Part shown: piece by piece, positions 28,221-38,878 of the stretch
Position numbering within the stretch: the first letter of the stretch is position 1
How the letters are laid out: every line of letters begins with the position of its first letter
Assembly: GCA_963746735.1 (NCBI GenBank)
Contig: CAVVCO010000015.1
Coordinates: 124,001 to 188,000, forward strand
DNA length: 64,000 nt
Reading direction: 5' to 3'
From: CAVSWT01 sp963746735
Lineage (GTDB): Bacteria; Bacteroidota; Ignavibacteria; Ignavibacteriales; Ignavibacteriaceae
Position numbers and translations under genes: made by a program
The notes under the pieces: generated by a model
What the model saw: the letters and a program-made list of their open reading frames with translations, nothing else
The model's database searches: none
Told to the model about the DNA's origin: nothing

Positions 28221-30650
28221 ATGCAGGATTACGAAAAGCTTGGCTCTTTTTATTTGGGTAAAATTTATAATCCAGTAGAAAAAAAAGTGGAAGATTCCTT
28301 AGTTATGTACGACTCCAAAGATTTAACAACTCACGCCATGTGTGTAGGAATGACTGGAAGCGGCAAGACTGGTCTTTGCATAACATTATTGGAAGAAGCG
28401 GCGATTGATAATATTCCTATAATCATTATCGATCCTAAAGGTGATATGACAAATCTTTTACTTTCTTTCCCGGAATTTAAAACTGAAGATTATCTACCAT
28501 GGATAAACGAATCAGATGCAGCAACAAAAGGTATCACTGCACAGAAAATTTGCAACAAGTCAGGCTGAACTATGGAAAACCGGATTAGAAAAATGGGGCC
28601 AATCCGGAGACAGAATAAAAAAATATAAAGAGAGTGCAGAGTTTTCGGTTTATACTCCCGGCAGCAGTTACGGTATTCCTATTTCGATATTAAAATCATT
28701 TGATGCTCCATCCAAGGAACTCCTTGAAGACAATGATTTATTCAGTGAAAAAATTTCTTCCACTGCTTCAAGTATTCTTGGGTTATTAGGAATTGATGCT
28801 GATCCATTAAGAAGCAGAGAGCATATTTTAATTTCCAACATTTTAAAATATTATTGGGAACAGGGAAGTAATCTTGAACTAATAAAATTAATTCAGGCAA
28901 TACAAAATCCGCCGATTAAACAGATTGGTGCATTTGATGTAGAATCTTTCTATCCTTCAAAAGATAGGTTCGATTTGGCAATATCTTTAAATAGTCTTTT
29001 ATCAGCACCAAGCTTTAAAAGCTGGCTGGAAGGGGAACCTCTTAATATTGACAACATTATGCATACTGCTCAAGGAAAACCGCGTGTTTCTATTTTTTAT
29101 ATAGCTCATTTAAATGATAATGAAAGAATGTTTTTTGTAACTATGCTTTTTAATCAAGTTACAAGCTGGATGCGGAAACAAACCGGCACAAGCAGTCTGC
29201 GCGCTATATTATACTTTGATGAAATTTTTGGGTATCTGCCGCCAGTTGCAAATCCTCCTTCTAAACAGCCATTGATGCTGCTGCTTAAACAAGCAAGAGC
29301 ATTTGGATTAGGTATTGTTCTGGCCACTCAAAACCCGGTTGATCTTGATTATAAAGCTTTGTCTAATATTGGAACCTGGTTTATTGGAAGGCTTCAAACA
29401 GATAGAGATAAGCAAAGAGTTTTAGATGGAGTGGAAGGTGTTACGAACGAAGGTGGTAATAGTTTTAATAGAAATGAAATTGAAAAAATAATTACTAACC
29501 TTGATAAAAGAGTTTTTCTTTTACACAATGTTCATGAAGACCGTCCGGAAATTTTTCAAACACGATGGGCTTTATCCTATTTAGCTGGCCCGCTTTCCAG
29601 TAATCAAGTAAAAGATTTAACTTCGAAATACTATATTAAAGAAACTCCCCCGGTTAAAAATCAAATTACACAAGATATTACGGCTTCAACCAAAGTAACT
29701 TCACAGCCTTTTATATCTTCTGAGATTGCACAGTATTTTGTTCCGGTTCGAGGCCCATTACAAAATGATGCCCAATTGATCTATAAGCCGCATTTGCTTT
29801 GTAATGCAGAAACTAATTATTTAAATGCAAAGCTAAAAGTTGATCAAAATGAATTTTCAACAATATATTTCCAATCAGCGATGGACCCGTTTCAATTAAT
29901 TGGCAAAATGGAAAATCAATTGATATCAGTATTGATGATTTATCAAAATCTTCGGAGGCAAATTCATCTTATGATGTTTTACCAAGTGAAGCATCAAATG
30001 AAAAAAATTATCCAAAGTGGAAAAACGATTTTGCAGATTTTATTTATCGAAATAATAGTGTAGATCTTTTAACAAGCCCTTCTTTAAAGCTGACTTCACT
30101 GCCGAATGAAACTGAAAGAGATTTTAGAGTTCGACTGAATCAAACTTCAAGGGAGGGGAGAGATGAATGGATAGAAAAACTTAGAGCAAAATATGCTCAA
30201 AAATCTGCAGTACTGGAAACAAAAATCAGAAATGCCGAAGCAGCAATTGAACGTGAAAAAGCTCAATCACAGCAGCAAAATTTAACTGCAGCAATAAATT
30301 TTGGGGCAACATTATTAGGAGCTTTTCTTGGGCGAAAAACAGTTAGCAGTACAACAGTAAGTAAAGCAGGAACGACATTAAAAAGTGCTGGTAAAATATT
30401 TAAAGAAAAACAGGATGTTCAAAGGGCAACTGAAAACATGGTGGTATTAAAGCAGCAGCTTCAAGATCTGGAAAATGAATTGCAGCAGGAAATTGATGAT
30501 TATACAGCAAAATCTGATATAACTAATGAAGTTTTTGAAACAACAAAAATTCGCCCTAAAAAAAGTGATATTAAAGTTAATTTAAGTGCTTTAAGCTGGG
30601 TGCCTTTTTGGAAATTCAAAGATGATACTTTAAAATCAGCTATTGAATGA
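28221..30650 (+). CDS. HerA/DUF87-like ATP-binding protein with coiled-coil tail, two frameshifts in this assembly
   Basis: Three frames make one protein of about 810 residues. Walker A is GMTGSGKT (about residues 47-54), followed by PIIIIDPKGDM; Walker B is LYFDEIFGYLPP, then a FLGIVLATQNPVDLDYKAL-like arginine-finger region, all features of HerA/VirB4-type RecA-fold motors. The C-terminal 250 residues hold a variable linker, a long coiled coil (EWIEKLRAKYAQKSAVL, IRNAEAAIEREKAQSQQQ), a short hydrophobic Gly/Ala stretch (AAINFGATLLGAFLGRK) and a second coiled coil. Shifts lie at the AAAA run 28545-28548 and near 29900; correcting them gives continuous sequence. A GAGGAG ribosome-binding site precedes the ATG. 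No nuclease or second component adjoins it, so DNA translocation or complex assembly is inferred only from the fold. Confidence 0.8.
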
Positions 30651-30679
30651 ATTAGCTATTTATAATATTTTATAAATTA

Positions 30680-30708
30680 AAAAAGGGATTGTATCACAAT
30701 CCCTTTTT
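30680..30708. terminator. Bidirectional terminator between HerA-like and chemoreceptor genes
   Basis: AAAAAGGGATTG (30680-30691), loop TATCA, CAATCCCTTTTT (30697-30708): a perfect 12-bp stem with A-run and T-run on either side, placed between convergent genes. Confidence 0.93.
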
Positions 30709-30730
30709 GCTAAAATTTTACTAACTCAAT

Positions 30731-32823
30731 TTATTTTTTAATATGAACTAATTTCCCATTTTGCCTTACCGCAAATTTACTCTCACTTTGCTCTACTTTA
30801 AATCCTGCAACTAATTCTTGCAAGTTTAATGTCAGTCTATTTAGATCTTCGGAAGCATGAGCTATTTGCTGAATTCCGCTAGAACTTTGTTGAGTTACAC
30901 TGCTAATAGATTCTATATTTTTACTTATTTGCTCTGCGGCAGAAGATTGCTCCTCACTGGCAGCTGCAACTTGTGTAATTATATCTACTACATGATCTGC
31001 ACCAGTAATAATTTCTTTTAGACTTTCTCCTGCTTTTTCAGCAAGAAGTTTTCCGGAGCTTACTTCTTCGGTTCCTTCATTCATAGATTCAACTGCGCCG
31101 CTGGTATCTTTTTGAATTTGTTTAATCATAGTAGCAATTTCTTTTGTTGCTTTAGTTGTTCTTTCCGCTAGCTTCCGAACTTCGTCAGCCACAACTGCAA
31201 AACCTCTACCTTGTTCGCCGGCTCTTGCGGCTTCAATTGCAGCATTTAATGCAAGCAAGTTAGTTTGATCTGCAATGTCATCAATAACTTGAATAATTTC
31301 ACCAATTTGATTACTACTCTTTCCTAATTCTTGAACTGTTAGAGCGCTTCTGCGAACAACTTCGGCTATCTTGTTCATTCCTTGAATAGTTTCTTCTACT
31401 ACTAAGCCCCCTTGCTTTGCCACTTTCCCAGCTTTTTTACTTGCTTCTGCAGCCAGACTTGTATTCTTAGATGATTCATAAATTGTCTTTGACATTTCTT
31501 CAACTGCTCCGGCTACTTCTGTTGCTTGTGAACTTTGTTCTTGTGCCCCTGCCGCCATTTCTTCTGTGCTGCTGCTAATTTGGTTGGCGGCACTTGCAGT
31601 TGCCTGTACAGCTTCATTTACATCATTAATTAATTTACCTAAAGATTCTCCAAGACCATTTATGCTATTTTTTAAAACCTGATGATCACCCTTATATTGT
31701 CCCTCTACTCTAACTGTCAAATCTCCTTTTGACATCTGTTGTAAAACTTTTGATCCTTCGTTTATCGGTAAGATTACAGCATTTAGGGTATTATTTAAGC
31801 CATTAATGATTTCTTTATATCCGCTTTGAATTTATTTAGATCGCCTCGTGCTTTTAATTTTCCCTCTAATGCTGAAGTGGTCAAATAACCAGTTTCACTT
31901 TTTAAATCTTGTAATGATTTTACTGTTTTTTGTAGTGCGGGCGAGATCTGGTCTTCACTATCCAGCAAATTTATTTCAACATTCAAATTTCCATCGGCTA
32001 CGGCATACATACTCTGAGCAAACCCCTTCAAAGTATCGGCAAATGAATCCATTGACCTTGAAAGTATTCGATTTCATCCTCGGTATTTAAATTAATTCTT
32101 GTATTTAGTTTTCCTTTTTGTAATTCCTGCATCATGTTTGACGCTTTGATTATAGGCTCGCCGATTGATTTTGCGACATATTTGGCAATTAAGATGGAAA
32201 GAATTATTATAAATAACAATCCAATCACAATAACTACCAATGAATTTGAATAATCTGACTCGCTGGAAGTAACATCTTTACTAGCAATATTTTCAGTTAT
32301 TTCGGTCAGCATATTAATTTATTTCTTTTGCTGCTTCAAAAGAGTTATTTCCTTCTTTAAAAGAAAGATCAATTGCTTAAATTCTTCCTTCAGGAGTATC
32401 TTTTGATCTGGCTTCAACAATTAGTTTTGAATATTTCAGCCATTCTTCTCTTGCATCTTCATATTTTTTCATTAATTCATCGCTTACACCATCATGACCA
32501 AGCTTTTTATAATTTTCCCATCGTTCTTTTGACTGATCAATGTTTTATCATTATCTTTAAGCAAGTTTTTAATAAAGATCAGAATTTACGTTTGAAAAGA
32601 TCTTTGTTCTTTGAGCCACTACTGTTTGCTGCATATCGCGATCAATCTGAAGTAAAAGATCTATGCTGGGCATATGCTCTTGAGAAATACTCTTCGCGTT
32701 AGAAAAAATATTTGAAGTATTTAGCAAGCCAATTCCAGCAATTACTAACATGAATAAAATGCTAATGCCGAAAGACAAAAATAATTTTTGCTTAACTTTT
32801 AAGTTCTTAAGTATATTTTTCAT
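30731..32823 (-). pseudogene. Methyl-accepting chemotaxis protein, multiply frameshifted
   Basis: Pieces at 32569-32823, about 32320-32570, 32028-32312, 31795-32052 and 30731-31820 line up as one chemoreceptor of about 695 residues. Order: N-terminal membrane helix (LFLSFGISILFMLVIAGIGLL), four-helix-bundle ligand domain (HMPSIDLLLQIDRDMQQTVV), second helix (LVVIVIGLLFIIILSILIAKY), HAMP-like region, and an intact MCP signalling domain with the hairpin tip around AIEAARAGEQGRGFAVVADEVRKLAERT and flanking methylation helices. At least five disruptions (near 31817, 32060, 32317, 32377, 32545, 32572) fall in the sensory half only; the signalling half (30731-31735) is clean and could be translated alone. 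It lies downstream of the PDC-sensor and porin genes and was probably co-transcribed with them. Confidence 0.8.
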
Positions 32824-32861
32824 TGCTGAACACTTTTATATATATAACGATTTATTTAAAA

Positions 32862-33426
32862 TTATTTAATTTTAGCTGGATCTACTCCGAAAACAACAAC
32901 TCCAATTGTTTTGTTGTTTTCAACTACCGGTATAGAAACCTGTATAAAGTACGCCTGCGAGCTTTAATAAAATGACATCTTATGATATAAAACTGTTAAA
33001 TTACCATGGTTCCAGCATTTGATAGACTTGTCCTCATAACGTTGCCTGTAACCATTGGTTTTATTAGTCATTGGTGAGTTTCGCACCTTGATTATCTGAT
33101 ACTAATAATGGCGTTTAGAAACGGATTTTCCTTACTTAGTTTTTTATGGTACGTCAGCATTTTATTTGACAATATTGTTTGAAAAAATCATCAGAACCGG
33201 TTGTTGCCATCCATTTATTATCAATCTCTTTAATTCTATCTAAAGATACATCTTTTGAATACTGTGATTTTACAGCATTTATAGTTTCATTTGTAGAAGC
33301 CCACTTTACTAATTTAGCTGTAGCGAGTTCCTTTACATTTGCAGGAACATCCTGAGCGAAGTTATTTTGAAGAGAGCCGAATATTATTATTAAGAATAAA
33401 CTGAAGTACTTTAGAAAATTTTTCAT
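32862..33426 (-). pseudogene. Secreted PDC/Cache-like sensor domain protein, frameshifted
   Basis: An intact N-terminal piece (33154-33426) has a signal peptide (YFSLFLIIIFGSLQNNFAQ) and the start of a periplasmic domain (VKWASTNETINAVKSQ). The remainder, read across shifted frames down to a stop at 32862-32864, contains VSDNQGAKLTND, then SSQAYFIQVSIPVVENNKTIGVVVFGVD, which is the C-terminal strand pattern of single PDC/Cache sensor proteins. Several indels and stops separate these parts. Such secreted sensor domains bind small ligands in the periplasm and may present them to a chemoreceptor. Its start overlaps the end of the porin gene by one base, and the chemoreceptor starts 39 bases downstream. 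Confidence 0.65.
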
Positions 33427-34494
33427 TATGATTTACTTTTGTTTTTAAAATATTGTTTGTAATTCAAATATTCATTTGTTTGATTATCACTTCCGTCTTT
33501 GTAATTCAATAATTCGTAGTTTACAGGAAATTGTGCATATATCATTATAGCAAATTGGAATGATAATGCGGATGTAATCCTACTTTTTTCATGGGATGAT
33601 AAATCAGAATTTGGGTCATAATTTTCATACCTAAGTGAAGGCATTAAATCAGAAATTATAGATTCGGATAATTTGAAGTCATATACAGCAAAAATGAAAT
33701 AAGATATTGATTTTACATACGTACTTGCAGCGCTAGAAGTTTTTTGTCCGTATTCACCAGAAATAAACAGGTTGCTAATTTTATAATGAGCACGAAGTTC
33801 AATAAGATTTTTGATTCTATTCCTAGATCGTTACCGCTATAATAGTTACCAGAAAAGTCTAAAGAGGGAATAGGATTTACCACAGCACGAAAAGAATAAT
33901 TAGTTGTATAATCGTTCTCTGGTTTATTCTGTCCGGATACATTAAATAATCCTGCATTTAATACAATGGGTAAGCTTTCATTAAATTTATATGATCCCAT
34001 AAAACCAACATCTCTTAAGCCAGGGGCAGCATTAGTTAGAAGAGGGCGATTAACAAAATCAATGTCAGCACCTGAACGTAAATTATCTGTACTAAATGGA
34101 ACTTTAAATTGTCCAGCGGAAAATGTAAGATCTTTAATTGGAGATATGAATGCTTCAGCATCTAAGAACCTACATCTGAGAAACTTCCAGATGCACTCGT
34201 TATTACTTTTGTGCCGTTAATGCTCGTTGTTGAAGTTTGCAATTTACCAAGTCGCATAAAATCAACAAAAACTTTATAACCAGCATATTCATTTACATTC
34301 CCTTTAACCCCTAGTCTAGCCATCTTAACTAAAAATTGATTCTGATTTGTAGAAAAATCAGTTTGATCCCAAGCTCGTACATATCCATAAAATTTTGGAC
34401 TAAGTTCCGTCTTGTCCTTTCCTAATGTTATTCCAATTAGTAAAATGAAAAGGATAAAGACTTTCAAAAAAGTGCTTTTTGAGAAATTATTCAT
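33426..34494 (-). pseudogene. Phosphate-selective porin O/P-like outer-membrane protein, frameshifted
   Basis: The N-terminal piece (34162-34494) has a signal peptide (FLKVFILFILLIGITLG) and KFYGYVRAWDQTDFSTNQN, then LVKMARLGVKG and FVDFMRLGK, the start of an OprO/OprP-type beta barrel. The middle piece contains QFKVPFSTDNLRSGADIDFVN and VGFMGSYKFNESLP, and 33426-33644 is the barrel end. At least two shifts separate these frames. The reconstructed length (about 355 residues) is normal for the family. Being first in the operon with a PDC sensor and a chemoreceptor, it may feed the sensed ligand into the periplasm; that link is inference. The substrate need not be phosphate. Confidence 0.7.
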
Positions 34495-34560
34495 ACAGAA
34501 TGCTAGTGATTGATAATGTATTGTTTCATATGTGTCCTAATTGATAAAATAAAAAGACCC

Positions 34561-34589
34561 ACTTCCCACAGAATAAATCCGTAGGAAGT
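34561..34589 (+). other. Hairpin upstream of IS4-type transposase
   Basis: ACTTCC (34561-34566) pairs with GGAAGT (34583-34588), with further partial pairing inward (CAC/GTA). It lies 35 bases before the transposase ATG and may shield it from read-through expression. The ends of the element could not be defined. Confidence 0.3.
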
Positions 34590-34623
34590 ATCTTTGTTTT
34601 ACCAAGAACAAAGAGCAGGATCA

Positions 34624-35810
34624 ATGAATAACATAACACTTTTTAGCCAGATATTACAGCAGATAGATAGAAGTATATTTAATAAAGCAGTAAAGGCATA
34701 TCAGAGTGATAAACATAATAAGGGAATAAACAGCTGGACACATTTAACAACAATGCTATTCTGCCATTTATCAAAAGCACAATCCATAAGAGAAATAACA
34801 AACGGACTATTGTTAGCATCGGGGAACTTAAACCACTTAGGAATACAAGGCAAATCTCCCAGCCGGTCATCCTTATCATACATAAATGGACATAGAGACT
34901 GGCGGATGTTCAGTGAATTTTACTTTTTGTTAAAAGATGATTTGCAAAGCAGAGGGCATTTGGGAAGGAAAAAGTTCAAGAAGATAAAACGGAAAATATA
35001 TATGCTTGATAGTACGGTTATAAGTCTTTGCTTAAAGGTATTTGACTGGGCAAAATACCGTCAAGAGAAAGGTGCCGTAAAATTACATACCTTGCTGGAT
35101 TATGATGGATGTATGCCTTCATACTTATTTATGACCGAGGGCAGGCAAGCCGATGTAAAACATGCACAATATATGACTTTACCTAAGAGGAGCGTTGTTG
35201 TGGCTGATAGAGGTTATCAAGACTTTTCTATGCTTTTCAACTGGGATAAAAATGATATCTACTTTGTGATAAGACTAAAGAAATCAATAAATCATCGGAT
35301 GATAAAAGAATTACCTCTGAGTGATAGTAACGGCAATCAGAAAATACTCAAAGATGAATTGATAATGCTTACAGAAGAGCAAACTAAGGATGATTATCCC
35401 AAACAGATTAGAAGAGTAGCTCTTCATGAATTAGAAGAACAAAAAACCATAGAACCTATAATGCAAACAATTTAACTTGGACAGCATCTACCATTGCTGA
35501 ACTATACAAACAGAGGTGGATGATTGAAATATTCTTCAAGGAATAGAAACAACACCTAAAAATCAAATCTTTTATCGGAACAAATGAAAATGCTATGTGG
35601 ATACAGATTTGGACAGCATTGATTACTCTACTGCTGTTAAAATATCTTAAAGAATAGGCAAAGTATAAATGGTCACTATCAAATTTAATCGCATTTTTAA
35701 GAATGAATCTGTTTGTAAAGATTTTATTAACGGAATGGTTAAATAATCCATTTAGGCCAAGAGATGAAAATACTGCGCACAATAGACAAGGAGAATTGTT
35801 TTTAACTTAG
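34624..35810 (+). pseudogene. IS4-family transposase with DUF4372 N-terminus
   Basis: The N-terminal DUF4372 domain is complete (LFSQILQQIDRSIFNKAVKA), followed by the DDE core: Asp in MLDSTVISLCL, Asp in VVADRGYQDF, and the YREK box YKQRWMIEIFFKE interrupted by a stop. A frameshift occurs near 35440-35465, and in-frame TAG codons stand at 35544-35546 (inside the YREK box) and 35654-35656. The remaining C-terminus (WSLSNLIAFLRMNLF) matches the family. The ATG at 34624 with AGGA upstream is preferred over TTG 34594. The combination of shift and two stops points to a dead element. Confidence 0.85.
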
Positions 35811-36078
35811 AGGGATTGAAATTGCAAGTATATTCAACTGTCCAAAACTCTTTGAAATTGATACTTTCATTTTATTCCATTACAATTTTGAAGTGATTCT
35901 TGTTCCCACTAACATTATCGAATAAATATACTTTATAAGTTTATATATTAAGATTGGTTATGTCTTAACAACGTAGGATGGCAGTTGGAAGAGAATGCAG
36001 AATTACTAAGTTCTATAAGTGAATTAGTTAAAAATCAATTTGTAGATATTTAAATATTGTGGATAATATTGAACATAG

Positions 36079-36086
36079 CAAATAAG
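36079..36086. repeat. Left target-site duplication of the IS256 element
   Basis: CAAATAAG, repeated exactly at 37520-37527 on the other side of the element. IS256-family transposition makes 8-9 bp duplications, so length and placement fit. Confidence 0.7.
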
Positions 36087-36092
36087 AAGTAG

Positions 36093-36115
36093 TGTAAAGA
36101 ATTTTGTGTAAATGG
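36093..36115. repeat. Left inverted repeat of the IS256 element
   Basis: Begins TGTAAAG and ends GTGTAAATGG; the complement of 37493-37515 differs at only about three positions. Confidence 0.75.
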
Positions 36116-36122
36116 TTAATTT

Positions 36123-36184
36123 AGAACTTGAGGATAAGCGAAGTGAGGCGTAGCCGAACGAAGCTTATCCTCTGCAAAAGTTCT
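36123..36184. other. Long hairpin inside the IS256 element
   Basis: GAGGATAAGC (36130-36139) pairs perfectly with GCTTATCCTC (36163-36172), and AGAACTT (36123-36129) pairs with AAGTTCT (36178-36184) beyond a small bulge. The loop holds a CGAAGTGAGGCGTAGCC sequence that recurs in altered form at 38829-38860. It could stop outside transcription from entering the transposase gene. Confidence 0.6.
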
Positions 36185-36244
36185 TGATTTTGTTTTTCTT
36201 GATTAACAAATTCATTAACCATTATTCCAAAGGAGTTTTACACT

Positions 36245-37526
36245 ATGAAACTCACCAAAGAAATCATCGAACAATTTAAAGCAGATCTATCAAAAGCAAA
36301 AAACTACGACGATTTAATGGGTAAGGATGGAGCCATAAAAAAACTGTTTTCACAATCTCTTAGAACAAATGTTAGAAAGTGAACTAACTGAACATCTCGG
36401 ATATGAAAAACATTCGCCAGAAGGAGAGAACAATGGGAATAGTCGGAATGGCAAAACTCATAAAACGTTGAAGAACGATAACGGTGAAATTCAGAACTTA
36501 CTGTTCCCCGGGATCGCAATGGTCAGTTTGATCCGATCATCGTAAAGAAATACGAAAGAACAATTGGACCCATTGAAGATAAAATAATCTCAATGTATGC
36601 CAAAGGAATGACAATTAGGGATATACAAACACACATCCAGGAACTGTACGGAATTGATGTATCATCCTACGCTTGTATCAAATATTACCGAAAAAATAGT
36701 ACATATAGCTAAAGAATGGCAGAACAGACCAGTTGAAGAGAATTTATCCTATAGTTTTCTTTGATGCTATACATTATAAAATCCGTGATGATTCGTCAAG
36801 AAAGTAGTACCTCAAAGGCCGCCTATACGTGCCTTGATGTTGAACTGAGGGACAGTAAAGATTTACTCGGGCTTTGGATCGGAGAAGCAGAGGGAGCAAA
36901 TTTTTGGCTTAATGTATTAACCGAATTAAAGAACCGTGGAGTTGAAGATATCTTCATTGCTTGCATAGACGGACTGAAAGGTTTTCCTGAAGCAATAAAT
37001 ACCGTTTTTCCAAAAACAGAAATCCAGCTTTGCGTTATACATCAGATAAGAAATACTCTGAAATATATCGCATCAAAAGATCAGAAGAAATTTATGAAGC
37101 AACTGAAAATAGTTTATACTGCTCCAACTGAAGAAGCTGCTTTAGAGAATTTAATTTTGCTCGAAGAACGATGGTCGAACAAATACTCTTTAGCAATAAA
37201 ATCTTGGAGACAAAACTGGGTTAATCTTGCTACGTTTTTTAAGTACCCCGAAGAAATTAGAACCGTAATTTATACGACTAATGCCGTTGAAGCATTGCAT
37301 CGTCAGTTCAGAAAGGTAACAAAATCAAAATCACTCTTCCCGAATGATGATGCTCTTAAAAAAATGCTTTATCTTAGCTTATAGGGATTTATCAAAAAAA
37401 TGGACTATGCCGATTAGAAACTGGGCTATTGTTCTTTCGCATTTTTCCATTTATTTTAAGGATAGATTTAATTCCTTACTTAAACTAAAATTCCATTTAC
37501 ACAAATTATTTTACAGACTCAAATAA
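36245..37526 (+). pseudogene. IS256-family (mutator type) transposase
   Basis: Starts at ATG 36245 after AAAGGAG. Reading across frames gives the complete family: ELTEHLGYEKH near the N-terminus, IISMYAKGMTIRDIQTHIQ, the first catalytic Asp in FFDAIHYKIRDD, the second in FIACIDGLKGFPEAI, the IQLCVIHQIRNTLKYI zinc-like motif region, and the catalytic Glu in TTNAVEALHRQFRK. At least five indels break it (near 36360, 36495, 36670, 36740, 36805 and 37370), so no functional product is made from this sequence as given. The last frame runs a few codons past the element's end. Confidence 0.85.
37493..37515. repeat. Right inverted repeat of the IS256 element
   Basis: CCATTTACACAAATTATTTT and three further bases; the complement of the left repeat with about three mismatches. 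Confidence 0.75.
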
Positions 37527-37527
37527 G
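37520..37527. repeat. Right target-site duplication of the IS256 element
   Basis: CAAATAAG, identical to 36079-36086. Confidence 0.7.
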
Positions 37528-37601
37528 CACAAATTTTTAATTAAATATTTTAAGAGATGTATTTAATTATTTGTTGAGGTTATAAATTCATAAATATTGC
37601 C

Positions 37602-38597
37602 TCACAATGTAAATTTTTCCCAATTAATGTTTTTTTTACTTCTAAATATTGCATCAATAACTTTCATGTTATTCAAAGCATCTTCAATCGGATAAGGTAC
37701 TTGAGTATCATTAATTATTGCTTTTGAAAATTCATCACCCTGAAGTGTATATTGATTATAAATATCAATAGTAATTGTTTCAACTTTATCTTTTGTGTAA
37801 ATAAGTATTTTTGTTTCCTTATCCGATGGAGCATTAAAAGGCAATTCAATTTCTATCTTTCCTTCAGTTCCAAATATGGTTGCTCTTTGGTATGGGAATA
37901 ACTGTGTTGAACAAGTGAAAGTTGCTGTCCCTTCTTTAAACTCAAGCATTCCTGAAGCTAGTCTGTCAATTTTCATATCAGGATCAAATTCAATACTTCC
38001 AACTGCCCGAAAAGGTTCGTCATTAAAAAGAAATCTTGGAAATGAAATGCAGTAACAGCCGATATCTAAAAGTCCGCCGCCTCCAATGTCAGCTTTGTTA
38101 CGAATGTTATTTGGATCTAAGTTTGAATATGAAAAGTGTGATTGAACTATTCGCAATTTACCAATTACTCCATTATTTATTAGCTCTTTTATCTTCTGTG
38201 AGCGCGGATGAAACTTATACATGAAAGCTTCCATTACTTTTAACTTTGGATATTTCTTAATCTCAGTAAGTAATAATTCGGCTTCTTTTGCATTTAAACT
38301 AATCGGCTTTTCACATAAAACATGTTTGCCTGCTTCTAATGCTTTTATTGTGTAAGGAACGTGTAGATGATTCGGCAGTGGGTTGTAAACAGCTTCAATT
38401 TCCGGATCTGCAAGCAATTCTTCATAAGAGCCATATGCTTTTGGAATATTCAAATTTTTGGCTGCTGATTTTGCTTTAGTTATATCCTGCGAGGAAATGG
38501 CAGTAACATTGCAATACTTACCTAATTGCATTGCCGGAATCACATTTGCTGTTCCTATTTTTGCAGTGCTTATTACACCCCAGTTTACTTTTTTCAT
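37602..38597 (-). CDS. Gfo/Idh/MocA-family oxidoreductase
   Basis: 331 residues. The N-terminal NAD(P)-binding fold has WGVISTAKIGTANVIPAM with the glycine loop and VYNPLPNHLHVPYTIKALEAGKHVLCEKPI in two parts, containing the family's conserved EKP (Lys catalytic). The C-terminal alpha/beta domain carries GGGLLDIGCYCI, the substrate-binding region of the dehydrogenase (often trans-dihydrodiol or glucose-fructose-type) branch. It reduces or oxidises a sugar-like or cyclic diol substrate in the cytoplasm; the substrate is not readable. It is intact although it sits between two dead insertion elements. Confidence 0.92.
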   Translation of the reverse strand: MKKVNWGVISTAKIGTANVIPAMQLGKYCNVTAISSQDITKAKSAAKNLNIPKAYGSYEELLADPEIEAVYNPLPNHLHVPYTIKALEAGKHVLCEKPISLNAKEAELLLTEIKKYPKLKVMEAFMYKFHPRSQKIKELINNGVIGKLRIVQSHFSYSNLDPNNIRNKADIGGGGLLDIGCYCISFPRFLFNDEPFRAVGSIEFDPDMKIDRLASGMLEFKEGTATFTCSTQLFPYQRATIFGTEGKIEIELPFNAPSDKETKILIYTKDKVETITIDIYNQYTLQGDEFSKAIINDTQVPYPIEDALNNMKVIDAIFRSKKNINWEKFTL

Positions 38598-38828
38598 TTA
38601 AGTCTCCACAAAATTATTGATTGAACTAAAAAAGTTATTTTATAAAGATAAAATATCTTTTTTATAAATGTAAATTGTTATTTAAATAAAATTATTATTT
38701 ATAAAAAACATATCCACTTTTTTCTAATAAAATAATCAAGAATAATAAATATGGTATTAATAAATAAGGATAAAATGAAAAAAAATGGAGTATAAAGGGA
38801 ACAATTGGATTAAGAGAAAGCTGAAGTT

Positions 38829-38860
38829 AAGTGGAGTGAGGTGTAGTTGATAGTAGCTTA
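38829..38860. repeat. Degenerate copy of the IS256 hairpin-loop sequence
   Basis: 32 bases matching 36136-36167 at 24 positions; four of the eight differences are C in the IS256 copy and T here (one more is A to G). It lies just past the end of the rve-type transposase remnant. Confidence 0.4.
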
Positions 38861-38878
38861 GTTTTAATAAATATTTTA

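Larger units (their letters stand above)
34561..35810 (+). mobile_element. IS4-family insertion sequence (DUF4372 group), decayed
   Basis: Identified from its transposase. Coordinates run from the upstream hairpin to the transposase stop; terminal inverted repeats and target duplication were searched for by eye and not found, so the true ends lie somewhat outside or have been lost. Confidence 0.6.
36087..37519 (+). mobile_element. IS256-family insertion sequence with target duplication
   Basis: About 1.43 kb, a normal IS256 size. Bounded by 8-bp direct repeats CAAATAAG and by imperfect inverted repeats: 36093-36115 and 37493-37515 match at about 20 of 23 positions. One transposase gene on the plus strand, frameshifted several times, plus a long hairpin between the left end and the gene. 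It inserted into intergenic DNA; no gene appears interrupted. Confidence 0.8.

Noticed and set aside
28221..30650. HerA-like gene as part of a known defence system such as HerA-SIR2 or HerA-DUF4297
   Set aside because: No SIR2, nuclease or other effector gene lies beside it; the adjacent genes are a single-domain receiver and a chemoreceptor.
35544..35656. G-to-A decay in the IS4 transposase as in the rve-type element
   Set aside because: The stops there do not sit at Trp positions with a simple TGG change, and several Trp codons nearby are intact, so the directional pattern is not supported in this element.
35456..35782. Minus-strand frame opposite the IS4 transposase end
   Set aside because: The plus strand encodes the conserved YREK region and C-terminus of the transposase; the antisense frame shows no recognisable protein.
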